Shown here piece by piece: positions 9,325 to 17,284 of a stretch of 64,000 nucleotides of DNA. How positions within the stretch are numbered: position 1 is the first letter of the stretch; every line of letters starts with the position of its first letter. A program made the position numbers and the translations under genes. Source of the stretch: Bacteroidales bacterium (GTDB lineage: Bacteria; Bacteroidota; Bacteroidia; Bacteroidales; UBA932); assembly GCA_017546125.1 (NCBI GenBank), contig JAFYXO010000039.1, positions 124,001-188,000 of the forward strand, read 5' to 3'. The notes below the pieces were generated by a model. The model made no database searches. It saw only the letters and a list, made by a program, of their open reading frames with translations, and was not told the origin of the DNA.

Positions 9325-11129
9325 AGCTTCTAGCTCCAGCTAAAAATAAAGACATCGGCATTGCAGCTATCGACTGCGGTGCCGATGCTCTCTATATTGC
9401 CGGTCCTGCATTCGGAGCCAGAGAGGCAGCATCCAATACATTCAAGGATATAGAACAATTGGCCAAATATGCCCACAGGTACAATTCCAGGGTCTATATG
9501 GTGGTCAATACTATTCTATACGACTCTGAGCTGGAAGAGGCCCGCAAAAGCATAATTAAAGGGTATGAGGCGGGGTGCGATGCCATCATCGTACAGGACC
9601 TGGGGCTTCTGAAAATGGAGCTCCCGCCAATTGACCTTTACGCCTCCACTCAGACCAATATCCGCACCCCAGAACAAGCCAGATTCCTTGAATCACTCGG
9701 CTTCAAGAGGCTAATTCTCGCTCGGGAGCTCTCTCTCGAACAGATAAAGGCGATCAGAGCTGCCACCACCTGCGAACTTGAATCGTTCGTCCACGGTGCG
9801 CTATGCGTCTCTTACAGCGGCCAATGCTACCTCAGTGCACACCTCACCGGAAGGAGTGCAAACCGCGGCTCCTGCATCCAGGCTTGCCGATCGAATTACG
9901 ATTTGGTGGATGGCACAGGGAAGATTTTGCTTCGCGAGAAGCCGATCCTATCCCTTAAAGACTTCTCATTGGAACAACACATACCCCAACTGGTAGAGGC
10001 AGGTATCTCTTCATTCAAAATAGAGGGACGCCTTAAAAATGAGTCTTACGTCCGTAACGTCACACGCCACTACAGGAATATAATCGATAAACTTGGCTAT
10101 CCAAAAAGCTCACTGGGCTCTATCGAGGGGGGATTTACCCCAAATATTGAGCAGACTTTCAGCAGAGGGTACACCACCTACTTCCTTACCGGAAAGAGGG
10201 GGCAGTGGAACTCTGGAGAGAGCGCAAAAGCCATCGGCGAGAAAATTGGAACCATTACCCGCATACACCCCTCATCCCGTCAGGAAAGCCGCTTCTCATA
10301 TGAAGGGAAGCCCCTGTCCAACGGAGACGGACTCTTCATCATTACCCCTCAGGGGGGAAAAATCGGGATTCGTGCAGACAAAGTGGAGGGTGGCACTGTG
10401 TGGGTGAAATACACAAAAGAGATCGCCGCAGGCTCCGAAATCTACCGCAATTTCAACCAGAAGTTTGAGAAGGAGATTGAATCCAATCCTCCAAAGAGGA
10501 TACTGGGGGTAGAGGTCAATATTGAGGCGTCTGCCGAAAAGATTGTGGCCAAAGGGGTGTGCGAAAATGGGATTGTGGCGGAATATACCCTTCTACCCAC
10601 TAATGGTGAGTTTGAAAAGGCAAACAATCCTGAACTGGCCCTACAAAACATAAGGAAACAGATCGGGAAGATCTCCGGATACCTGAGATTCAACCTTGGA
10701 AATATAGGATCAGAGGGGGGATTTGTCCCATTCCTACCCCTATCTGCCATTAACTCCCTCAGAAGGGAGCTATCTGCGATAATTGAGGATGCAATAGAGC
10801 AGAAAAGTGCCACACGAGGCGACTACAAGTGTGAAGTGCCGAAAATTACAGGGGTCATCATTCCCCCTGCCCAAACTGTCAAGCTCAACTGCTCAAATCA
10901 CCTCTCAAGGGGTCTTTACGGATCGATGGGGCTTCAGCCTGAGGAGGCATTTGAACTGAGCGGTGACCACTCCGGAGAGTATTCTGAGCTGATGAGGACC
11001 AAGTATTGCATCAGGTACGAACTTGGCCTGTGCGGCAAAAAGATAGCAGAGCCCTGGTATCTGATAAACAACGGAAAAAAATTGAGGCTAAAGTTCGATT
11101 GTAAGAATTGTGAAATGGTCGTTCTTTAG
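9315..11129 (+). CDS. U32 family protein, RlhA/YegQ type
   Basis: U32 proteins were named as collagenase-like peptidases, but characterised members such as E. coli RlhA and TrhP hydroxylate RNA bases. The 604-residue length fits the longer RlhA-like form. The family signature is present near residue 155 (ESFVHGALCVSYSGQCYLS), with cysteines likely to hold an iron-sulfur cluster further on (GSCIQAC) and near the C-terminus (LGLCGKK, CKNCEM). The start codon lies within the end of the TPR gene (10-base overlap), so translation is coupled. RNA modification is inferred from family; peptidase activity cannot be excluded. Confidence 0.86.
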   Translation: MQLELLAPAKNKDIGIAAIDCGADALYIAGPAFGAREAASNTFKDIEQLAKYAHRYNSRVYMVVNTILYDSELEEARKSIIKGYEAGCDAIIVQDLGLLKMELPPIDLYASTQTNIRTPEQARFLESLGFKRLILARELSLEQIKAIRAATTCELESFVHGALCVSYSGQCYLSAHLTGRSANRGSCIQACRSNYDLVDGTGKILLREKPILSLKDFSLEQHIPQLVEAGISSFKIEGRLKNESYVRNVTRHYRNIIDKLGYPKSSLGSIEGGFTPNIEQTFSRGYTTYFLTGKRGQWNSGESAKAIGEKIGTITRIHPSSRQESRFSYEGKPLSNGDGLFIITPQGGKIGIRADKVEGGTVWVKYTKEIAAGSEIYRNFNQKFEKEIESNPPKRILGVEVNIEASAEKIVAKGVCENGIVAEYTLLPTNGEFEKANNPELALQNIRKQIGKISGYLRFNLGNIGSEGGFVPFLPLSAINSLRRELSAIIEDAIEQKSATRGDYKCEVPKITGVIIPPAQTVKLNCSNHLSRGLYGSMGLQPEEAFELSGDHSGEYSELMRTKYCIRYELGLCGKKIAEPWYLINNGKKLRLKFDCKNCEMVVL

Positions 11130-11140
11130 TATATTCGCAT

Positions 11141-12163
11141 ATGCAATTTAAAAACGTCATAGGAAACGAAGGGTTGAAGAGAAAGTTCGCCTCTATGGTA
11201 GATGAGGGGAGGGTGGCACACGCCCTGATGCTCATCGAAGAGGAGGGGTGGGGAGCTCTCCCTATGGCCATTGCGCTCGCGCAATATATGTCCTGCCCGA
11301 ACAAGGGGGCCGGAGATTCATGTGGCGTATGCCCTGAATGCAACAAATTCCAGAAACTCATCCACCCCGATATGCACTTCGTCTTCCCGGTAAATGTCAC
11401 CTCCAAATCGGGGAGCGAGAAAAAACCGGTGAGCGACACATTTATCCCTATCTGGAGGGAACTCACCCTCAAAAACCCCTACTTTACCGAGGAGATTTTG
11501 AACAGGGAGCTCGGAATTGAGGACAAAGTGGGCAATATCTCCGTAGCAGAGGCCAAAGAGATATTGAACAAGACCAATATGAGGTCTTACGAAGGGGGTA
11601 ACAAATATATCATTATCTGGCTCCCTGAGAGGATGTCACAGGAGGCTGCCAACAAACTCCTCAAGATGATAGAGGAGCCCTTTTCAGGCACCTATTTCAT
11701 CCTTATCACCCACTCCCCTGAGAGGGTGATAAACACCATCCGTTCCCGCTGTCTCTCTGTACAGATGCTCCCCATAGAGTCATCTGAGGTGACCGGCGAG
11801 ATATCTGTCTACTTCCCAATAATCTCAGAGCTTCTGACCAATTGTCTCTCTAAGAGACTGTCAGCTATGCTTGACCAGAATGAAGAGATAGTGGCCATGG
11901 GAAGGGAGAGACAGAAAGAGTTTTGTAAATACAGTACATCGTTTTTAAGAAAGATATGGCTGACCAAGCATGGTCTTGCCACTATAGCAAACATAACACA
12001 AGAAGAATCGCAAACAATAGAATCATTTGCAGTATCCATTCCGGAACCGTTTTTCGAGAAAGCCTTCAACCATTTCGAAGGGGCAAGGAGTGCCGTAGAG
12101 AACAATGTGAATGCCAAAATGGTCTTCTGCAACCTCACAAATCTTTTGTTTGTCTCAATATAA
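11141..12163 (+). CDS. holB: DNA polymerase III delta' subunit
   Basis: Delta' is part of the clamp-loader complex that places the beta clamp on DNA. The 340-residue protein shows the family layout: N-terminal FKNVIGNEGLKRKF; a degenerate P-loop (EEEGWGALPMA), as expected for delta', which does not hydrolyse ATP; a zinc-type cysteine group (SCPNKGAGDSCGVCPEC); and the SRC motif in TIRSRCLSVQ. It starts 11 bases after the U32 gene and is followed by the PSP1 gene after 9 bases. The holB-PSP1-gldH order is common in Bacteroidota. Confidence 0.92.
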   Translation: MQFKNVIGNEGLKRKFASMVDEGRVAHALMLIEEEGWGALPMAIALAQYMSCPNKGAGDSCGVCPECNKFQKLIHPDMHFVFPVNVTSKSGSEKKPVSDTFIPIWRELTLKNPYFTEEILNRELGIEDKVGNISVAEAKEILNKTNMRSYEGGNKYIIIWLPERMSQEAANKLLKMIEEPFSGTYFILITHSPERVINTIRSRCLSVQMLPIESSEVTGEISVYFPIISELLTNCLSKRLSAMLDQNEEIVAMGRERQKEFCKYSTSFLRKIWLTKHGLATIANITQEESQTIESFAVSIPEPFFEKAFNHFEGARSAVENNVNAKMVFCNLTNLLFVSI

Positions 12164-12172
12164 CATACACTT

Positions 12173-13330
12173 ATGGAAGAGAAAAAAATATCATACGACT
12201 GCTTGAGAGGGTGTGCCACAGAGAGATCGCCACAGGGTGAACTTATCTGTGAGTACGATACCAGCTGCTGCAAGCTAAGTGTCTTCAACTGGCTTGACAA
12301 CATATCCCAAAAAGATGTAAAGGACCTTTTCGAGGTGCGCTTCAAAAACACCAGAAAACTATACTACCAGAACACCTCCGGACAGATTATCAAAGAGGGT
12401 GACCTGGTGGTGGTGGAGGCTACTACAGGCCACGATGTGGGGATCGTCACACTACAGGGACCTATGGTGGCACTTCAGATGAAAAGGCACAATCTTGACT
12501 ACAGAACATACGAATTCAGAAAAATATACAGAAAAGCGAAGGCGCTTGATATAGAGAGATGGCAAGAGGCTATCGCCAGAGAGCACAACACCATGATCCG
12601 TTCCCGTCAGATCGCAGCTGAAATGGGTCTAAACATGAAAATCGGTGATGTGGAATTCCAGGGGGACGGCACAAAAGCGATTTTCTACTACATCGCTGAT
12701 GAAAGGGTCGATTTCCGTCAGCTCATCAAAGTGTTCGCAGAACAATTCAGAATCCGTATCGAGATGAAGCAGATCGGAGCGAGACAGGAGGCTGGTCTTA
12801 TCGGAGGTCTGGGTGTATGCGGAAGGGCACTTTGCTGCTCAAATTATATCTCCAGCTTCCACTCCATCACCACACAGGCTGCAAGATGTCAGGATTTGTC
12901 ACTCAATCCACAGAAACTCGCAGGCCAGTGCAGCAAACTCAAATGCTGCATCAACTATGAAGCGGCAGTCTACACAGAGGCACACAGCAAGATGCCACAT
13001 GTGAACGCACCTCTTGAACTCGAAGATGGCGACGCATATCTTGTAAAGACCAATGTCCTTAAAGACACCATGTGGTTCTCATACGAGAAAGGTGGAATGA
13101 CCAATATGGTACCACTAAACTCTCAGGAGGTAAGAAACATTCTTCACCTCAACAGAAAGGGTATAAAAGCCGCTTCGATCAAAGAGAGCGGACAAACCGA
13201 AAAAGTAAATGAATTTGTGACTGCTGTAGGTGATGAGAAGATAGACAGATTTGACAAGGAGAAGAAGAGCAGAGGCAATAAAAAGCATCACCGCAGAAAA
13301 CCACAGAAAGGGGGACAACCATCAAAATAA
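12173..13330 (+). CDS. ricT: PSP1 domain protein (RicT-like)
   Basis: RicT-type proteins carry the PSP1 C-terminal domain. In Bacillus RicT works with RicA and RicF, binds [4Fe-4S] clusters and assists RNase Y; the role in Bacteroidota is not established. In these 385 residues the core is clear, with cysteine pairs in GGLGVCGRALCC and GQCSKLKCC. The N-terminus has extra cysteines (CLRGCATERS, TSCCKLSVF) and the tail of about 40 residues is strongly basic. The stop codon overlaps the gldH start (TAATG), indicating coupled translation. Confidence 0.88.
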   Translation: MEEKKISYDCLRGCATERSPQGELICEYDTSCCKLSVFNWLDNISQKDVKDLFEVRFKNTRKLYYQNTSGQIIKEGDLVVVEATTGHDVGIVTLQGPMVALQMKRHNLDYRTYEFRKIYRKAKALDIERWQEAIAREHNTMIRSRQIAAEMGLNMKIGDVEFQGDGTKAIFYYIADERVDFRQLIKVFAEQFRIRIEMKQIGARQEAGLIGGLGVCGRALCCSNYISSFHSITTQAARCQDLSLNPQKLAGQCSKLKCCINYEAAVYTEAHSKMPHVNAPLELEDGDAYLVKTNVLKDTMWFSYEKGGMTNMVPLNSQEVRNILHLNRKGIKAASIKESGQTEKVNEFVTAVGDEKIDRFDKEKKSRGNKKHHRRKPQKGGQPSK

Positions 13331-13824
13331 TGGGCAGGAGACTATCTCTCATAAGCATTATCCTAATCACGATTCTTCAAGGGTGCAATACCCCTGTGAA
13401 GAATTACGATTTTGTAAGAATTGATGCAAACAGATATGATACGAGAGATTCCGTCCACCTCTGCTTGAATGTATTGGATACCACAACCAAATACTCACTA
13501 TACTTCACATCCAGGACAAGAAAAGATTTTGACTCCCCCCACATACTGGCAAACATGTACATTACATCGCCATCCGGAGCAAAATCATCACACTACATAG
13601 AGATTCCTGCCGATATGATGATGTCGCAGAATATCGTAAAAAGATCTGCACAGAACGGCATTTGCGACATCACTTGGAGATGGAGCGAAAACCTGGTAAT
13701 AAAGGAGGCGGGGGAATGGAGAGTCTCACTGCATATCCTTAACCGTGGATTGCAAGAGAGCTATATTATAAAAGGGATACAAGAAATAGGAATAAACATC
13801 GAACCAAATGAGCGGAAAAGATAA
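13330..13824 (+). CDS. gldH: Gliding motility-type lipoprotein GldH
   Basis: GldH is a lipoprotein first described in gliding Flavobacterium but conserved in non-gliding Bacteroidales. The 164-residue protein has a short signal peptide ending in the lipobox LQGCN (cysteine near residue 19) and a beta-rich domain typical of the family. Its place directly after the PSP1 gene supports the assignment. It overlaps trmB by 17 bases at its end. There is no other gliding gene in the window, so motility should not be inferred. Confidence 0.85.
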   Translation: MGRRLSLISIILITILQGCNTPVKNYDFVRIDANRYDTRDSVHLCLNVLDTTTKYSLYFTSRTRKDFDSPHILANMYITSPSGAKSSHYIEIPADMMMSQNIVKRSAQNGICDITWRWSENLVIKEAGEWRVSLHILNRGLQESYIIKGIQEIGINIEPNERKR

Positions 13825-14476
13825 AATCAGAAAATTCAGAGAGAATCTTACATTTGAATGTCTTATACAGCCAACTACAGATGAGGTACTACGCAAAGAC
13901 CACCCAATCAAAGGGCACTGGCACGAGAAGATATTCAAAAACAACAACCCTATAGTATTGGAGCTTGGGTGCGGTAAAGGTGAATACACAATCGCCCTTT
14001 CCGAGAGATACCCGGACAAAAACTTTATCGGCGTGGATATCAAAGGTGCCCGACTATGGAAAGGGGCCAAATATGCCACAGAGAACCAACTCCCAAATGT
14101 CGCATTTCTACGCACACGTATAGAGTTCATCACCTCCCTTTTTGCGGAAAATGAGGTCTCTGAGATCTGGGTAACATTTGCTGATCCACAGCCCAACAAA
14201 CCTAAAAAGAGACTTACCAGTCACCAGTTTCTGGCCAAATACAAGACATTCCTGAAACCAGACGGAATCATACACCTCAAGACAGACAGCATCCTGCTGC
14301 ACGAATCTACTCTGGAGGTTATCCAAGAGGGTGGTCACAAGCTACTTGAGGCAAATAACGACATCTACGCCCCTGAGAGCCATGTAGCAGAGGAGATAAC
14401 ATCTATCAAAACCTTTTACGAGTCACAATTTCTCGCCAAAGGGATGCCAATCACATACTTAAAATTTGTGCTATAG
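13808..14476 (+). CDS. trmB: tRNA (guanine-46-N7)-methyltransferase
   Basis: TrmB methylates G46 in the variable loop of tRNAs with S-adenosylmethionine. The 222-residue protein contains the SAM site LELGCGKGEYTIAL, the motif DIKGARLWKG and the signature FADPQPNKPKKRL, with the catalytic/tRNA-binding FxDPxPxKxxxR pattern. It starts inside the end of gldH and its last 26 bases overlap the end of the convergent polyprenyl synthase gene. Confidence 0.95.
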   Translation: MSGKDKIRKFRENLTFECLIQPTTDEVLRKDHPIKGHWHEKIFKNNNPIVLELGCGKGEYTIALSERYPDKNFIGVDIKGARLWKGAKYATENQLPNVAFLRTRIEFITSLFAENEVSEIWVTFADPQPNKPKKRLTSHQFLAKYKTFLKPDGIIHLKTDSILLHESTLEVIQEGGHKLLEANNDIYAPESHVAEEITSIKTFYESQFLAKGMPITYLKFVL

Positions 14477-15446
14477 AAGAGATATAACCTCTGAATGGGG
14501 TATCGGGAAGAACCGACAGAGAAGCCACAGAGGATTCAATATATTCGTTAAGACGAAGTTTTGCAGATTGTACGCCATTATTGTCAAGAACATACTGGCG
14601 TACTTTTTTAATTATCTCCAGGTTCTTGCTTTGGTCCGCCCCTTTGGTGACATCTATCTCTCTGATAAGGGATCTTATCTCACTCTCCCTTTCAGGGCAG
14701 TTTTCAAAAGCACATAGCAAAGGTAATGTGACTTTCCTCTCAGCCAGATCAGAACCGACATCCTTGCCGTCCTGGATGGTAGCTGAATAGTCGAGAATAT
14801 CATCCCTCATCTGAAATGCCAGACCCAATTTGAAGGCGTAGTCTCTGACGCCATTTACCACCTCCTCGGGCTGATTCTCTGCCAATGCTGCAGAACACAT
14901 CGCAGCGATGAAAAGGCTGGCGGTCTTGCGGTAGATGATATTGGTATAATCCTCAAATGTAGTGTTCACATCGTCTGCCCTCTGCATCTGGAGCATCTCC
15001 CCTTCTGAAAGATCCTCTATGGTCTGTGCAAAGCATGCCATAATGCGATAGTCACAATTGTTGGAGATAATGAGCTTGATGGCCCTTGAGAGCCAGAAAT
15101 CCCCCATAAGAAGTGAAGCCCCTGGGGAGAAGAGGGCATTTACTGTTATTTTACCTCTACGGTACAGACTCTCATCCACCACATCATCGTGAAGAAGTGT
15201 TGCTGTATGGATGATCTCAGAAGCAGCAGCGCAAACCCTCGCCTGAACAGGCGAATTGCTGCCACAAGCCTTTGAAACAAGCAGGGACAATAAAGGACGG
15301 AGCATCTTTCCCGATGAGAGGAAAAGATGCTCGTTTATCCTATTGAGCAAGTCAATCTCAGAGTTCAGAGAATCCTTTATGTAAGATCTTAGCTCAGACC
15401 AATCATTGCCTAAAGCTGACTGAATTTCAATTAGACTTGCTGCCAT
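14451..15446 (-). CDS. Trans-polyprenyl diphosphate synthase
   Basis: These enzymes add isopentenyl diphosphate units to an allylic primer. In Bacteroidales the long-chain product probably forms the menaquinone side chain. The 331-residue protein has both aspartate-rich motifs: LLHDDVVDESLYRRG (first, with the following arginines) and FQMRDDILDY (second), plus GKMLRPLL near residue 46 for diphosphate binding. The exact chain length cannot be read from sequence. The gene converges with trmB and lies 6 bases downstream of the outer-membrane barrel gene. Confidence 0.9.
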   Translation of the reverse strand: MAASLIEIQSALGNDWSELRSYIKDSLNSEIDLLNRINEHLFLSSGKMLRPLLSLLVSKACGSNSPVQARVCAAASEIIHTATLLHDDVVDESLYRRGKITVNALFSPGASLLMGDFWLSRAIKLIISNNCDYRIMACFAQTIEDLSEGEMLQMQRADDVNTTFEDYTNIIYRKTASLFIAAMCSAALAENQPEEVVNGVRDYAFKLGLAFQMRDDILDYSATIQDGKDVGSDLAERKVTLPLLCAFENCPERESEIRSLIREIDVTKGADQSKNLEIIKKVRQYVLDNNGVQSAKLRLNEYIESSVASLSVLPDTPFRGYISSIAQILSM

Positions 15447-15452
15447 ATTATA

Positions 15453-16130
15453 CTAGAAGAATAGTGCTACTGATACTTCAAGACCAGATAGTTTTGCCCC
15501 TTGGATCTCTTCAACGATCTCTTTCACAACAAGGTCACTAGCTGTCATGTTAGCTGCATTAACAAGTTTGCCCAATGCCCAATTGTATTTGACAGATGCC
15601 TGAATCTTCCAGATATCTATACCACCACCAAGGCCTACACCATAGTTCATTGATCCGAACAATTTGCCAAGATTCTCATCAACATTCAAATTGAAAGCTG
15701 ACAAGTCCAAGTTTTTAACTACTGGGAAACTTACATAAGGAACTGCCTGAAGGAATGGTCTTACTGGTCCAAGTTTGATACCCCATTGGATAGCTACAGG
15801 AACCTGAATAGAACCTACAGACAATTTTGCAAGAACATCACCCATATTACCTATAGAAGGGATAAGATCTTTTGAAAATTTTACACCTGACTGGGTATAC
15901 AACACCTCTGGCTGGAGAGCCAAGCCAAATGGCAAACCTACTTGAACAGCGATACCTGCATGAAAACCAGTATATGAATCGAGTGCACCCTTCACATCCT
16001 CCACTACACTGCCTGAAAGGTTAGTAAGGTTAAGACCACCTTTAATACCAAATTTAACTTGTGCGTTAGCTGAAAGACTGATGGAAAGAGCAACTGCACA
16101 AACAATTACAAAACTTAAAACTCTTTTCAT
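15453..16130 (-). CDS. Outer-membrane beta-barrel protein (PorT-like)
   Basis: The 225-residue protein has a signal peptide (to SANAQ, about residue 23) followed by VKFGIKGGLNLTNLSG and alternating amphipathic strands ending in LEVSVALFF, the aromatic C-terminus typical of outer-membrane barrels. It resembles the PorT/OmpA-like beta-barrel family of Bacteroidota. It is a paralogue of the 150-residue barrel protein on the other side of trxA; both share the pattern GIAVQVGLPFGLALQPEVLY / GVAVNFNLPLGFAVQPEVQY. The function is unknown. Confidence 0.85.
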   Translation of the reverse strand: MKRVLSFVIVCAVALSISLSANAQVKFGIKGGLNLTNLSGSVVEDVKGALDSYTGFHAGIAVQVGLPFGLALQPEVLYTQSGVKFSKDLIPSIGNMGDVLAKLSVGSIQVPVAIQWGIKLGPVRPFLQAVPYVSFPVVKNLDLSAFNLNVDENLGKLFGSMNYGVGLGGGIDIWKIQASVKYNWALGKLVNAANMTASDLVVKEIVEEIQGAKLSGLEVSVALFF

Positions 16131-16141
16131 ATCTCTAAAAT

Positions 16142-16453
16142 TTATAGTGAATTCAATTTTTCCACGATAGCTGCTTTATTGGTAGCACCCACCAATTTGT
16201 CCTTCAACTCTCCACCTTTGAAGAAAAGAAGTGTAGGGATATTTCTGATACCGTATTTCATAGGTACCTCAGAGCAGTCATCCACATTGCATTTTGCAAT
16301 CATATATTTACCCTCATACTCAGCCGCCAACTCCTCAACGATAGGGGTAATCATACGGCAAGGGCCACACCAAGGTGCCCAAAAGTCTACCAATACAGGA
16401 ACTTCAGATTTCAATACAAGTTCCTCAAAATTTGTGTCAGTAATTGCTGTCAT
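16142..16453 (-). CDS. trxA: Thioredoxin
   Basis: This is a 103-residue cytosolic thioredoxin without a signal peptide. The redox motif WCGPC is at residues 28-32 and the cis-proline loop reads RNIPTLLFFKGG. It reduces protein disulfides with electrons from thioredoxin reductase. It lies in a same-strand row between two paralogous barrel genes (28 bases from one, 11 from the other), an unusual arrangement that may mean shared transcription. Confidence 0.96.
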   Translation of the reverse strand: MTAITDTNFEELVLKSEVPVLVDFWAPWCGPCRMITPIVEELAAEYEGKYMIAKCNVDDCSEVPMKYGIRNIPTLLFFKGGELKDKLVGATNKAAIVEKLNSL

Positions 16454-16481
16454 AATTGTATAAATTTTAATTTGTTAATAA

Positions 16482-16934
16482 TCAGAAGAAGAAACCCAGG
16501 GCTATCTCAAACCCCTCATACAGTTCACTCCATTTGTATTGGGCATGCACCTGGAACCTCCAGATATCCAGACCACCGCCCACACCTACACCATAATTGA
16601 GACTCATGTCTTTGTCAGTAGGGATACTTAAGAATGGTGTGACCGCCACAAACGGCCTCAATAGGATAAGGTCAAATCCATATTGAAGTCCAACACCAGG
16701 CTCTACAAATCCAATATTCCAGGTCCCAAACTGACCCATATTAAGAACTTTCTGCATATACTGGACTTCTGGCTGGACTGCAAAACCTAAAGGGAGGTTA
16801 AAATTAACAGCCACCCCGGCAAGAAAGCCAGGGTAGCTGTAACCTGCTTTTACTCCATATCGAACTTGTCCGTTGGCAACAAGTGATCCGGACAAGAGTA
16901 ATATTGCAATAATTGCTATAATTTTATTTTTCAT
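16482..16934 (-). CDS. Small outer-membrane beta-barrel protein
   Basis: This 150-residue protein has a signal peptide (cut after about residue 22, LVANGQ) and a reduced barrel sequence ending in FEIALGFFF. It is related to the 225-residue barrel protein downstream of trxA but lacks about 70 residues, mainly in loop regions. Such a short form would give roughly an eight-stranded barrel. The role is unknown. Its upstream region carries a striking 14-base inverted repeat (16938-16982) around a -7-like element. Confidence 0.8.
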   Translation of the reverse strand: MKNKIIAIIAILLLSGSLVANGQVRYGVKAGYSYPGFLAGVAVNFNLPLGFAVQPEVQYMQKVLNMGQFGTWNIGFVEPGVGLQYGFDLILLRPFVAVTPFLSIPTDKDMSLNYGVGVGGGLDIWRFQVHAQYKWSELYEGFEIALGFFF

Positions 16935-16937
16935 ACC

Positions 16938-16982
16938 GAGAGTTTTTTTCTGTTTATACGCAAATATAAGAAAAAAACTCTC
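16938..16982. repeat. Perfect 14-base inverted repeat around a -7 element
   Basis: GAGAGTTTTTTTCT at 16938-16951 is exactly matched by AGAAAAAAACTCTC at 16969-16982, with a 17-base spacer. The spacer contains, on the minus strand, TATATTTG (16961-16968), the -7 form used in this genome. It can be read as a hairpin in the transcript leaving the PG0541 gene, an operator for the small barrel gene, or a weak terminator. Confidence 0.75.
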
Positions 16983-16987
16983 TTTTG

Positions 16988-17281
16988 CTACACTGTCTGC
17001 TCAATATTCCAGACAAAAGCCCTTACCCCCACCTCAGTATTTCTGAGGTCAAGTTTCTTAACTGTGTCGAGCAACTCAGCCACTTTTTCATCCTCAACGA
17101 CGGTGATGACTGCTGAGTTCATCTCAGGCCAGGTGTGGGTACCACGACGTGGTTCTCCCCCATTGGTACCTCTGCCCTGCACTTGCTCAAAAAAGGTAAA
17201 GCCTCTGATTCCCAACATATCAAGCATATACTCTACACGCTCGGTATTTGCCTGGTTAAATACTATAAATACAGATTTCAT
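16988..17281 (-). CDS. PG0541-type transporter-associated protein
   Basis: This small 97-residue protein has a ferredoxin-like/PII-like pattern (KSVFIVFNQANTERVEYML, then AVITVVEDEKVAELLDTVKKL). It belongs to a Bacteroidota family found next to RND efflux permeases and named after Porphyromonas PG0541. It starts only three bases after the permease stop codon, so it is translated with the pump. A regulatory or assembly role for the transporter is an inference from this constant neighbourhood. Confidence 0.82.
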   Translation of the reverse strand: MKSVFIVFNQANTERVEYMLDMLGIRGFTFFEQVQGRGTNGGEPRRGTHTWPEMNSAVITVVEDEKVAELLDTVKKLDLRNTEVGVRAFVWNIEQTV

Positions 17282-17284
17282 CTC

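Noticed and set aside
12813-13004. Small open frame inside the ricT-like gene
   Set aside because: It is a frame-shifted shadow of a clearly coding region.
14451-14476. Overlap of trmB and the polyprenyl synthase as a frameshift or error
   Set aside because: Both proteins have normal C-termini; the genes simply converge with a short overlap.
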